Positions 44,039 to 53,720 of a stretch of 64,000 nt of DNA are shown piece by piece. The DNA lies in the NCBI RefSeq assembly GCF_014650575.1, contig NZ_BMVF01000011.1, positions 1 to 64,000 on the forward strand, given 5' to 3'. The notes under the pieces are model-generated. The model did not search any database and was not told where the DNA came from. It was given only the letters and a program-made list of their open reading frames with translations. Position numbers and translations under genes: made by a program. The stretch comes from Streptomyces naganishii JCM 4654 (GTDB taxonomy: Bacteria; Actinomycetota; Actinomycetes; Streptomycetales; Streptomycetaceae). The first letter of the stretch is position 1; every line of letters begins with the position of its first letter.

Positions 44039-45469
44039 TCACAGCTCCTCCGGTCTCTGCAACAGTCGGTCCACAGCCGTCAGGTAGCGTGCTCCCACCG
44101 CCCCGTCCGTGGCCCGGTGGTCGGCGGCCAGGGTCACGGTCACCACCGGACACACACCGAGCATGCCGTTTCTGGCCCAGGGCCGCTCGACGACGGCCCC
44201 GAAGCCGACCAGCGCCACCTGAGGCGGATGGATGACACCGAAGACGCTCTCCACCCCCTGCTCGCCGAGGTTGGTCACGGTCAGGGTGGCGCCGGTCGTC
44301 TCACTCCCGCGCAGCCGTCCCCGGCGGGCCCGCTCCACCAGGTCCTTGAGATGGGCCATGAGGGTCTCTGGCGCGAGCGTGTCGGCCCGGTGGATCACCG
44401 GCGACAGCAGCCCGCCCTGCCGGAGCGACACCGCGACCCCCACATTGATCTCGGTGCCGGGCACGAACCCCTCGTCGCGCCAGTAGCCGTTGAGGGCCGG
44501 CACCTCGCGCGCCGCCAGGGCGGCGGCCTTCATCAGCAGGGCTGCGGGGACGAGACGGTCGGCGGGCGGACGGCCGCGGTTGATCCGGCGCAGCCAGGTC
44601 TGCCCCGCCGTCAGGTCGATAGTGGTGGCGAGGTAGTAGTGCGGTATCTCCCGCTTGGAGCGGCTCATGAGTTCGGCGATGGCACGGCGCATGGTGTCCG
44701 TACGCCGACCCGGGTGCTCCTCGGCTGGTGCGGCCGGCGGCGTGCGCTGCTCGCTTTCGCGGCGGAATTCGGCCGGCCGCGCGGCAGCGTCCGCCTGCGC
44801 ACCGGCTCGTACGTCCGCCCCTTGTGCGGCTGTACGCACGTCCACCCCGCGTACGGCGCCGCCGTCCCCGGTTCCCCGTACCGCTGTCAGGTCGATGCCG
44901 AGGTCACGAGCGAGCCTGCGCGCGTAGGGGGTGGCCCGCACCCTGGGCGCGCGGGGCGACGGGGCGTGCTCCACGTCGGCGCGGGTGATCCGTCCGCCGG
45001 GTCCGGTTCCGCTCAGAGCCGTCAGGTCGACGCCCCGCAGTTGCGCCAGGTGCCGCACGAGCGGTCCGGCCCCGGCGCAGGCGGCCTCGCCGGACGGCTC
45101 CGGCGCGGGTCGCGCCGGGCTGTCCACCGCGTTGGCGGCCCGTCCGGCCGACTCCTTCCCGGGTTCCGGGCCCGCGGGCCGCGCCCGCGTTCCGGGCTTC
45201 AGCGTGTCCTTGCGGGCGGGCCCGGCGGGTTCGCGCCCGTGCTCGATCTCGGCGAGAGGGGTGCCCACCGGCACCCGGGTTCCCGGCGGGACGAGCAGGC
45301 GTCCCACGGTCCCGGACTCGAAGCACTCGACCTCGATGGCCGCCTTGTCGGTCTCCACGATCGCCACGACGTCGCCCCTGCGGACCGGGTCCCCGGGACC
45401 GACGAGCCATTCCCGCAGCACCCCTTCGTCCATGTCCGCGCCGAGTGAGGGCATGGTGAACGCGCTCAT
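44039..45469 (-). CDS. Dihydrolipoamide acyltransferase (E2) with two peripheral-subunit-binding domains
   Basis: This 476-residue E2 has a lipoyl domain (Lys42 in VETDKAAIEVE), then two tandem peripheral-subunit-binding domains at about 136-168 (GVDLTALSGTGPGGRITRAD) and 178-213 (GIDLTAVRGTGDGGAVRGVD), and a catalytic domain (RRAIAELMSRSKREIPHYY to the end). The catalytic DHRATDGAVGARYL holds His451 and Asp455. It transfers the acyl group from E1 to CoA. The start overlaps the region between E1beta and E2 with a 1-bp gap. E3 is not in this window. Confidence 0.88.
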   Translation of the reverse strand: MSAFTMPSLGADMDEGVLREWLVGPGDPVRRGDVVAIVETDKAAIEVECFESGTVGRLLVPPGTRVPVGTPLAEIEHGREPAGPARKDTLKPGTRARPAGPEPGKESAGRAANAVDSPARPAPEPSGEAACAGAGPLVRHLAQLRGVDLTALSGTGPGGRITRADVEHAPSPRAPRVRATPYARRLARDLGIDLTAVRGTGDGGAVRGVDVRTAAQGADVRAGAQADAAARPAEFRRESEQRTPPAAPAEEHPGRRTDTMRRAIAELMSRSKREIPHYYLATTIDLTAGQTWLRRINRGRPPADRLVPAALLMKAAALAAREVPALNGYWRDEGFVPGTEINVGVAVSLRQGGLLSPVIHRADTLAPETLMAHLKDLVERARRGRLRGSETTGATLTVTNLGEQGVESVFGVIHPPQVALVGFGAVVERPWARNGMLGVCPVVTVTLAADHRATDGAVGARYLTAVDRLLQRPEEL

Positions 45470-45470
45470 C

Positions 45471-46550
45471 TCAGGACGGCCTTCCAGCGGTGGGGCGCTG
45501 ATCCGCCGTATCGGCCCGGGCCGGCGCCGGATCGCCGACGGCGCGGCGCGCGGCGGCGACGATCGTGTCGGCCTGCGGCAGCGCGGCCGCCTCGAGTGCG
45601 CGTGCGTACGGGATCGGTACCTCGGCGCTGCACACCCGCTCGACGGGGGCGTCGAGGTCGTAGAAGTGTCCTTCGGTCAGGCGCGCCGAGATCTCCGCGG
45701 CGAGGCTGCCGGTGCGCCAGCCCTCGTCGACGACGACGGCGCGGTGCGTGCGCGCCACGGAGTCGCCGAGGGTGGCGTCGTCCAGTGGGCGCAGGCTGCG
45801 AAGATCGACGACCTCCGCGCTGATGCCGGCCTCGGCGAGGTCGTCCGCCGCGGCCAGCGCCTTGGGCAGCGAGCCGCCGTAGGTGATCACGGAGACGTCC
45901 GTGCCGGGGCGGCGGACGACCGCCCGCTCGATGCCGGGGAAGCCCGGGCCGGCGGGGAGTTCGGCCGAGACGTTGTAGAGGCTGCCGTGCTCGAAGATCA
46001 GCACCGGGTCGGGGTCGGCGAGCGCCGGAGCCAGCATGTACCGGGCGTCGGCGACGGTTGCCGGGGCCAGGACCCGCAGCCCGGGGATGTGCGCGTACCA
46101 GCCCTCCAGACTGTGCGAGTGCTGGGCCGCGAGCTGTCTGCCCGCGCCGGTCGTCATCCGGATCACGATCGGCACCTCCAGCTGGCCGCCCGACATGTGC
46201 AGCAGGGTGGCCGCGTTGTTGAGGATCTGGTCCAGGGCCAGCAGGCTGAAGTTGACCGTCATGATCTCGACGATCGGCCGCATGCCCACCAGGGCCGCGC
46301 CGATGCCGGCGCCGACGAACGCCGACTCCGACAACGGGGCGTCGCGGATCCGCTCGGGCCCGAACTCCTCCAGCAGGCCGAGGCTGACACCGAAGCAGCC
46401 GCCGTACCGGCCGACGTCCTCACCCATCAGGAACACGCGCTCATCGGCGCGCATGGCCTCGCGCATGGCCTCGCGCATGGCGTCCCGGTACGTCGTCCTG
46501 CCCTCCGCCGCCGCAGCGGGCGCCGGAGTACGGGTGCGGGTCGCGGTCAT
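45471..46550 (-). CDS. 2-oxoacid/acetoin dehydrogenase E1 beta subunit
   Basis: This 359-residue transketolase-like beta subunit has FLMGEDVGRYGGCFGVSLGL, DAPLSESAFVGAGIGAALVG, RPIVEIMTVNFSLLALDQIL, and VLIFEHGSLYN. Together with E1alpha it decarboxylates a 2-oxoacid or acetoin using thiamine diphosphate. Near the N-terminus the repeat AMREAMREAM is visible, caused by a tandem 12-bp repeat at about 46450-46485. The ATG at 46550 overlaps the stop of E1alpha by 4 nt. Confidence 0.88.
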   Translation of the reverse strand: MTATRTRTPAPAAAAEGRTTYRDAMREAMREAMRADERVFLMGEDVGRYGGCFGVSLGLLEEFGPERIRDAPLSESAFVGAGIGAALVGMRPIVEIMTVNFSLLALDQILNNAATLLHMSGGQLEVPIVIRMTTGAGRQLAAQHSHSLEGWYAHIPGLRVLAPATVADARYMLAPALADPDPVLIFEHGSLYNVSAELPAGPGFPGIERAVVRRPGTDVSVITYGGSLPKALAAADDLAEAGISAEVVDLRSLRPLDDATLGDSVARTHRAVVVDEGWRTGSLAAEISARLTEGHFYDLDAPVERVCSAEVPIPYARALEAAALPQADTIVAAARRAVGDPAPARADTADQRPTAGRPS

Positions 46551-47568
46551 GACCTGTTCGCCTCCACCGGACTGGTGACGTATTCCAGCAGAGTTTCGAC
46601 CGGCTCTTCGGGAGCCTGCTCCGCGGCTTCCACGGCACGGTCGATCCCGGCCGCCAGACGGTCCTCCAGCGCGTCACGGGCCTTGCCGGTCAGCTCCTTC
46701 GCCTCCAGCAGCCGCCGGGCGAACCCCTCGACCGGGTCTCGCTCCTTCCAGTGCTCGATCTCCGCCTTGTCGCGGTACCGGTCGGCGTCGTACATGGAGT
46801 GGGCGCGGAAGCGGTAGGTGCGCATCTCCAGGAAATGCGGTCCGGCTCCGGCGCGCACGCCTTCGGCGGCCCGCCGCGCGGCGTCCTCGACGGCGAGGAC
46901 GTCCATGCCGTCCACGGCCCAGGAGACCATGCCGTACCCGGCCGCGCGCAGCGCGAGGTCGGTCTGGGCCTGGTGACGCTCCAGCGCCGTCCCCATCGCG
47001 TACAGGTTGTTCTCGCACACCAGCAGCAGGGGCAGGCGCCACAGCGCGGCGAGGTTGGCGGTCTCGTGGAACTCGCCCTCTGCGAAGGCGCCGTCGCCGA
47101 AGAAACAGCAGGTCACCCGGTTGCGTCCGGTCATGTGGTCGGCGAGGGCCAGCCCCGCCGCGAGGGGCAGGCCGCCTCCGACGATCGCGTTGCCGCCGTA
47201 GAAGCGGCGGCCTGCGTCGAAGAGGTGCATCGAGCCGCCGCGGCCCCGGCTGCATCCGGTGACCTTGCCGAACATCTCCGCCATGATCGCTTCCGCCGGA
47301 ACGCCGCGGGCCAGCGCGTGCCCGTGTTCGCGGTACGTCGACACCACCGCGTCGTCGCCGGTGAGCGCCTCGTTGACACCGACAGCGACGGCCTCCTCGC
47401 CGATGTACAGGTGCATGAAGCCGCGGATGCGGGCCGCGCTGTACAACTCCACGCAGCGTTCCTCGAAGCGGCGGACCCGCAGCATCGACTCCAGCAGGGC
47501 CAGACGGTGCGCGGCGTCGCGGCGCACCCGGGAGCCGGGCCGCGGGGTGTGGGCGGTGCGTGTGCTGC

Positions 47569-47572
<4 letters not shown>
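46547..47572 (-). CDS. 2-oxoacid/acetoin dehydrogenase E1 alpha subunit
   Basis: This 341-residue subunit carries the thiamine diphosphate motif GDGAFAEGEFHETANLAALW with ENNLYAMGT. Other landmarks are RFEERCVELYSAARIRGFMH, STYREHGHALARG and the phosphorylation-loop-like YRFRAHSMYDADRYR. Sequence alone does not settle pyruvate, branched-chain or acetoin as substrate. Acetoin-type or pyruvate-type seems likeliest from the short N-terminus. It overlaps its upstream ligase gene and downstream E1beta gene by 4 nt each. Confidence 0.88.
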
Positions 47573-49407
<1,835 letters not shown>

Positions 49408-49496
49408 GCCGACCCCTCCTTCCTTCGGGCCTGCCTTCTTCGAGCATCCGCCACGAGTGCCGCGCTCGCACAGGGGCGAGCGGCCCCCGTGAACCC

Positions 49497-49697
49497 TCAG
49501 CCGAACAGGCTCCGCACGCGGAGCGTTTCCACGCGCCGCCAGGTGCCGTCGAACAGCAGCAGCCGGTTGCCGTCCGCGCTGCGGGCGGCCGGGTGCGTGG
49601 ACCGGGCCGCCCGCGGTCGCGCCGAGCCCCCTGACGGCAATCTGGCACCACAGCCGAAGTCCACGGCTCGCGGGTCGACCTCGGTGCGCTCGCTCAT
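49497..49697 (-). CDS. Small hypothetical protein
   Basis: A 66-residue frame begins at ATG 49697, preceded by GGAGGG at good spacing. It starts MSERTEVDPRAVDFGCGARL and ends NRLLLFDGTWRRVETLRVRS-LFG. Composition looks coding (acidic start, hydrophobic core), but I recognise no family. It lies 90 bp upstream of the synthetase operon on the same strand and may be its leader gene. Confidence 0.5.
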   Translation of the reverse strand: MSERTEVDPRAVDFGCGARLPSGGSARPRAARSTHPAARSADGNRLLLFDGTWRRVETLRVRSLFG

Positions 49698-49848
49698 GGT
49701 CCCTCCGTGCGCTTGCCATGCCCTTGTCCGCCGAGCGGCGGGGCTGAACGGGACCCGAGAGGACCGTACGGCCCGTACCCGGCGCAGGCGCGAGGCGGGA
49801 CGGTGAGAGGACCTGTGAACCGGCGACTTCTGCGCGGAGGTCCGGATC

Positions 49849-50475
49849 ATGCGAACACCGCATCCCTTCGCCCGGCGGACCGGCACCCGCTCGCACGGCA
49901 GGCACACTCCGCCGGGCCGCAGCGGCACCCGGAACCCGCTGGAGAGGCCCAGTGACCGGCTGGAGCGCAGACTCCGGGTCCTGCTGGCGGCCGTGGCCGT
50001 CGCGGTGCTGCCGCTCCTGGCGTGGAGCGCCGGCGCGGCAGCCCACGACCACTACGCGCGGCAACGGCAGACGCAACTGGCGCGGCTGCATCCCGTCGAG
50101 GCCCGCCTGCTGACCGATGCGCGGTCGGCCGGCGACCGGCCCGGTGCGCAGCGCGGCTTCCAGGCACTGGTGCGCTGGAGCGACCAGCAGGGCGGCCATA
50201 CGGGCGTCACGCCCGTGCGGGCCTGGCTCGAGCGGGAGGCCACCACGACCGTGTGGCCGGACGGGCACGGCGCCCCCGCCGCACCTCCGGTGACCGGGGA
50301 CCTCGCCAACACAGCCGGGATGACGGTGGGGTTCGCGACCGCGTGCGGGGGCGCCGTCGTCGCCTACGGTGTGTGGCGGGCCGCCGCCGGCGGCATCGAC
50401 CGCAGGCGCCTCGGGCGGTGGACTCGCGAGTGGGAGAGCGTGGAGCCCGGCTGGACGGCACGCTACGGCCGCTGA
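49849..50475 (+). CDS. Rv1733c-like membrane protein
   Basis: This 208-residue protein has two transmembrane helices, RRLRVLLAAVAVAVLPLLAW and TAGMTVGFATACGGAVVAYG, flanking a loop with REATTTVWPDGHGAPAAPPV and a Trp-rich tail (RWTREWESVEPGWTARYG). This repeats the layout of the protein at 38650-39207. It is linked to the DosR-type gene set by family only. The ATG at 49849 lacks a strong ribosome site. It is divergent from the small hypothetical protein. Confidence 0.75.
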   Translation: MRTPHPFARRTGTRSHGRHTPPGRSGTRNPLERPSDRLERRLRVLLAAVAVAVLPLLAWSAGAAAHDHYARQRQTQLARLHPVEARLLTDARSAGDRPGAQRGFQALVRWSDQQGGHTGVTPVRAWLEREATTTVWPDGHGAPAAPPVTGDLANTAGMTVGFATACGGAVVAYGVWRAAAGGIDRRRLGRWTREWESVEPGWTARYGR

Positions 50476-50492
50476 CGCCGTGCCCCGCCGAC

Positions 50493-50582
50493 GAGCAGAC
50501 GAACCGATGCGCAGACGAACTGACGAACCGATGCGCAGACGAACTGACGAGCCGACGCGCAGACGAACTGACGAGCCGACGG
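50493..50582. repeat. 24-bp tandem repeat, about 3.5 copies
   Basis: A 24-bp unit starting GAACCGATGCGCAGACGAAC occurs at 50501, 50525 and (with GAGCCGACGC) 50549. A partial copy follows at 50573 and a degenerate one before 50501. It lies between the convergent Rv1733c-like and CBS genes. It has no spacers, so it is not a CRISPR array. Confidence 0.8.
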
Positions 50583-50608
50583 CACTGGCCCCGCGGCACC
50601 GGGACCGT

Positions 50609-51067
50609 TCAGGCCCCCCGCAAGGCCCCGTGCCCCCGGGACGGCCCGGGCGGCTCCTGCAACACGCTCCAGGCGACCGGTCCCAGCAGGTCCGCCAGCC
50701 GCTGCAGGACATCGAGGAAGAGATCGTCGATCGTGAGCACCCCCAGCACCTCGCCCCCGCGCAGCACGGGCAGGCGGCGCACCCCCGTGTGCCGGAACTT
50801 CCGGTACGCCGCCTGGAGATCGTCCTCCGCGCCGACGGTGAGCACGTCGGCCGTCATCACTGCCCGTACCCGGGCCTGGCCGTCCAGGCCGCCGCCCAGG
50901 CCCCGTACGGCGAGGTCGCGGTCGGTGACGATGCCGCGCAACGCTCCGTCCTCGACCACGAGGAGGGAGCCGACCGCGGACCGGGTCATCGCTCGGGTCG
51001 CCTCGGCCAGGGAGTCCTCGGGCGCGACGCAGACCGGCGGCGCGGTCATCACCTCGGAGACCTTCAT
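50609..51067 (-). CDS. CBS-pair protein
   Basis: This 152-residue protein is a single CBS pair: VSEVMTAPPVCVAPEDSLAE, LLVVEDGALRGIVTDRDLAV, VMTADVLTVGAEDDLQAAYR and RLPVLRGGEVLGVLTIDDLF. A C-terminal helical tail of about 30 residues follows (RLADLLGPVAWSVLQE). It resembles the hypoxic response protein Hrp1 by architecture. CBS pairs sense adenine nucleotides. It probably forms an operon with the USP gene 25 bp upstream. Confidence 0.85.
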   Translation of the reverse strand: MKVSEVMTAPPVCVAPEDSLAEATRAMTRSAVGSLLVVEDGALRGIVTDRDLAVRGLGGGLDGQARVRAVMTADVLTVGAEDDLQAAYRKFRHTGVRRLPVLRGGEVLGVLTIDDLFLDVLQRLADLLGPVAWSVLQEPPGPSRGHGALRGA

Positions 51068-51091
51068 ACGACATCTCCTGACTGTCGGGAC

Positions 51092-51970
51092 TCACCCGTG
51101 TCGTGGCACGGCGATAACAGGGCAGCGTGCGTGGTGCAGCACCCCCTGGCTGACCGACCCCAGCAGCATGCCGGTGAAGCCTCCGCGCCCGCGGGTGCCC
51201 ACCACCAGGCCCAGCGCGTGCGCCGAGGCCTCGGTGAGGACCTGCACGGGGTGGCCGACGACCAGTTCGTGCCGGAGGACCACCTCCGGGTAGCGGGCCC
51301 CGCGGCCGGCCACGGTCTCGGAGAGCAGCCGACGGCACTCCTGCTGGGCCGCGTGCTCGTCGAAGATCCTGAGCGGGCCGGGTTCCCAGACGTACAGCGC
51401 GCGCAGTTCCGCACCGCGCAGGGCGGCCTCCTCGAACGCCAGGTCCACAGCGGCGGCCGAGTGTTCACTGGTGTCGACCCCGACGACGTAGTACGTGGGT
51501 TCCTGGGTGATGTGCTCGGGTTCCGGGACGACGACCACCGGGCAGTGGGCGTGGGCCATGACAGGCAGGGCCACGGAGGCGGAGCCGAACACCTCCTCGG
51601 CCCGGCTCAGATGCCGGGAGCCCAGCACCACGGCCGCGGCACGGCGGCTTTCCTCGCGCAGTGCCCACACCGGGTCACCCTCGGAGAGCACGGCGTCGAC
51701 CTCCACCTCGGGATGCCGGGCCGCGACGAAGGCGACCGCGTCCGCGAGGACCTGCTCTCCGCTGCGGTGGAGTTCCTGGTTCCAGGCCTCCCAGGACGGA
51801 GGGACCGCGCCTCCCCGGTAACCTCGGGTGGGCAGGCCCTCGGCTCGGACGGGGCGCAGCGGGAGGTGACGCCGGGCCGCTTCGTCGGCCGCCCACGCGA
51901 GCGCCATCCGCCGGGAGGAGTCGGCCTCGACGCCGACGACGACGGGCCGCCGGTCACCGGGCGCGGACAC
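51092..51970 (-). CDS. Universal stress protein, tandem USP domains
   Basis: This 292-residue protein has domain 1 from VVVGVEADSSRRMALAWAAD to VVLGSRHLSRAEEVFGSAS and CPVVVVPEPE. Domain 2 runs from VVGVDTSEHSAAAVDLAFEE to VVGTRGRGGFTGMLLGSVSQ and CPVIAVPRHG. In domain 1 the usual VDGS is replaced by VEADSS, so ATP binding there may differ. The GTG at 51970 overlaps the upstream DUF1918 gene by 17 nt. It is followed by the CBS-pair gene, giving a three-gene stress operon. Confidence 0.85.
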   Translation of the reverse strand: MSAPGDRRPVVVGVEADSSRRMALAWAADEAARRHLPLRPVRAEGLPTRGYRGGAVPPSWEAWNQELHRSGEQVLADAVAFVAARHPEVEVDAVLSEGDPVWALREESRRAAAVVLGSRHLSRAEEVFGSASVALPVMAHAHCPVVVVPEPEHITQEPTYYVVGVDTSEHSAAAVDLAFEEAALRGAELRALYVWEPGPLRIFDEHAAQQECRRLLSETVAGRGARYPEVVLRHELVVGHPVQVLTEASAHALGLVVGTRGRGGFTGMLLGSVSQGVLHHARCPVIAVPRHG

Positions 51971-52343
51971 GGTCGCCTCCGGCCCCGGCCGCACTGCCCG
52001 CCGAGGCCACCTCAGCCGCGTCGGTGTACGGCTCCGCCGCCCCTGAGCCGGCGGGCGCCACAACAGGGCCATGGCCCGGATGCCGGACGTAGGGGTCCAG
52101 CCCGGGGCAGTACAGGGTCACCACCCGGCCGCTGTCGGCCCAGCGCACGTCGTAGGGCGGGCTGCCATCGGGGTGATGCACGCCGACGACTTCGCCGTCC
52201 CGGGTCACCACGCCGGACGTGGTGCCACGTACGACGATCTCGTCACCCACGCGGGCATGCGTCAGGGCCGTGCCTTCACCGCCGCCGGGGGCATTCCTGG
52301 AAGTGGGCCGGTCACTGTGCCGTGCCGGTTCGCGCGTGGTCAT
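51954..52343 (-). CDS. DUF1918-domain protein
   Basis: This 129-residue protein has DUF1918 motifs in the middle: RVGDEIVVRGTTSGVVTRDG, SPPYDVRWADSGRVVTLYCP. A 30-residue N-terminal extension and an Ala/Gly-rich tail flank it. It is the second DUF1918 protein in the window (the other is at 30654). The ATG at 52343 has GAGGAGGCG before it. It leads the DUF1918-USP-CBS operon. Confidence 0.8.
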   Translation of the reverse strand: MTTREPARHSDRPTSRNAPGGGEGTALTHARVGDEIVVRGTTSGVVTRDGEVVGVHHPDGSPPYDVRWADSGRVVTLYCPGLDPYVRHPGHGPVVAPAGSGAAEPYTDAAEVASAGSAAGAGGDRVRAR

Positions 52344-52445
52344 GGTTCTCGCCTCCTCGCCGCGACGGTGGACAAGTACCGCCATAACCCCATGCAAGTC
52401 CCGGTGCGAGCAAGGCGCCAGGGCACTTGGGCCCGACCTTGACCG

Positions 52446-52729
52446 GCCCGTCGGGTCCGCCACCCCCAGCCGGGTGCCCACCGCGTACACGTCTATCGGG
52501 GTGCCGGAGCGCACCAGCCGGTCCACGCCGTACTCGTCGAGCCCGCCGCCGGCCACGATCCGCACGTCGGTCAGTCCAGCGGAGTCGAGAAGGGCGCGCG
52601 ACCGGCGTGCGCGGGCGTCGAGGTCACCGCCTCCAGGCGGATCGCGCATCCCGGGCCCCGTTCCAGAGCGCGCGGAGCACGGGCCGCCACCTGTACGCCT
52701 GCCCCGGTGTCATGGGTGTCCACCAGGGT
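52446..52729 (-). pseudogene. Nicotinate phosphoribosyltransferase remnant
   Basis: Read right to left: TLVDTHDTGAGVQVAARAP in one frame, IRLEAV, then in a second frame RSRALLDSAGLTDVRIVAGG, GLDEYGVDRLVRSGTPIDVY and AVGTRLGVADP. This is the phosphoribosyl-binding C-terminal part of NAPRTase. The catalytic N-terminal half is missing and one frame change is evident near 52620. A homologue (pncB2) is in the mycobacterial DosR regulon. Confidence 0.7.
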
Positions 52730-52810
52730 CCTCGCGTGTGATCCGGTAGCCGGTGAGAAAGTCCGGGACGGGCTCTCCCCACCATTGTGTCCGACACGGA
52801 TGTGAGGCTG

Positions 52811-52834
52811 TTCTCCCCCGGCGCCGGGGGAGAA
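52811..52834. promoter_or_regulatory. 24-bp perfect palindrome upstream of Hsp20
   Basis: The left half TTCTCCCCCGGC is followed immediately by its exact reverse complement. It lies about 60 bp before the Hsp20 start and could be an operator for a heat- or redox-responsive repressor, or a very stable hairpin acting as a terminator for the opposite strand. Confidence 0.6.
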
Positions 52835-52892
52835 GGCGTGGTGCACTGGAGATGTCGGCATACGCGATGACGGCCGAGGAGGTACGAAGAAA

Positions 52893-53297
52893 ATGGCCAC
52901 ACTCGCACGCAGGCAGAGGTTTCCGTTTCCCGAGATGACGGACTGGTTCGAGACCATACCCAGCAGGTTCTCGGCACCCGCGGTCCGTATCGAGGACTAC
53001 CTGGAGGACGACCGCTACGTCATGCGCGCCGAGCTTCCGGGCATGTCCCCGGAAGACATCGACGTCCTCATCAGTGACGGGGTCCTGACGGTCCGGGCCG
53101 AACGAACCGAGCGGGACGTGGACAGGAACCACAGCGAGTTCCGGTACGGAGAAATGAGCCGCAGCGTGACGCTGCCGCCGGGCGCCGACGAGGACGACGT
53201 CAAGGCCGAGTACACCGACGGCGTGCTGACCGTGAGCGTGGGTCTGCGCGCGGAGAAGGCGCAGGCCAAGCACGTCGAAATCCGCCGCAGCAGCTGA
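52893..53297 (+). CDS. Hsp20/alpha-crystallin small heat-shock protein
   Basis: This 134-residue protein has the alpha-crystallin domain: VRIEDYLEDDRYVMRAELPG, DIDVLISDGVLTVRAERTER, HSEFRYGEMSRSVTLPPGAD, and EYTDGVLTVSVGL. A short C-terminal tail KHVEIRRSS follows, with the partner-binding IxI replaced by VEI. It is a chaperone that holds unfolded protein. The ATG at 52893 follows GAGGAGGT. HspX-type proteins are hallmark DosR-regulon members. A fragment of a related gene lies at 22440. Confidence 0.9.
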   Translation: MATLARRQRFPFPEMTDWFETIPSRFSAPAVRIEDYLEDDRYVMRAELPGMSPEDIDVLISDGVLTVRAERTERDVDRNHSEFRYGEMSRSVTLPPGADEDDVKAEYTDGVLTVSVGLRAEKAQAKHVEIRRSS

Positions 53298-53720
53298 CGA
53301 CGCGCTGCCCCGGCAACCAGCTCTACAACGCCCTGAGCACGACCCGCTCCTACGCGTCCGGCCCGGTCGGCACGGTCTCCGTCACCGGACTCGCTGTCCG
53401 GGCCGGCTGGGGCGCGGACGAGTGCGCGCGGCGGGATGGCGCCGTTGCGGGCGCCCAGACCTACGGGTTCAGAGGTCCGGGCTGACGACTTTGCCGATCA
53501 CGCCCTCGGCGCGGTGCTGACCGTGCTCACCGCCGCTCTGGGCGCCGCCGACCCGCGGTGCCGCCGACTCGTGCTGGCGGCCCCCGCGGGCGACGGCCCA
53601 CGTATCGCGCTGGTGCCCGGCGCCTGACCCGCGGGGCCGTGGCACCGGGATGTGGGAGGGAGGCGGTTACGGTACTTCGGCTGTGAGTTCACGTGCCACC
53701 GTCGGTTCACCCCGACGCCG
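53298..53720. other. Remnant region with C-terminal coding scrap
   Basis: Around 53480-53626 the plus strand reads ADDFADHALGAVLTVLTAAL and RRLVLAAPAGDGPRIALVPG-A before a TGA. It looks like the end of a lost gene, not recognised. The rest shows no gene. Confidence 0.35.

Noticed and set aside
50493..50582. Possible CRISPR array
   Set aside because: The 24-bp units are contiguous with no unique spacers, and no cas genes are present.
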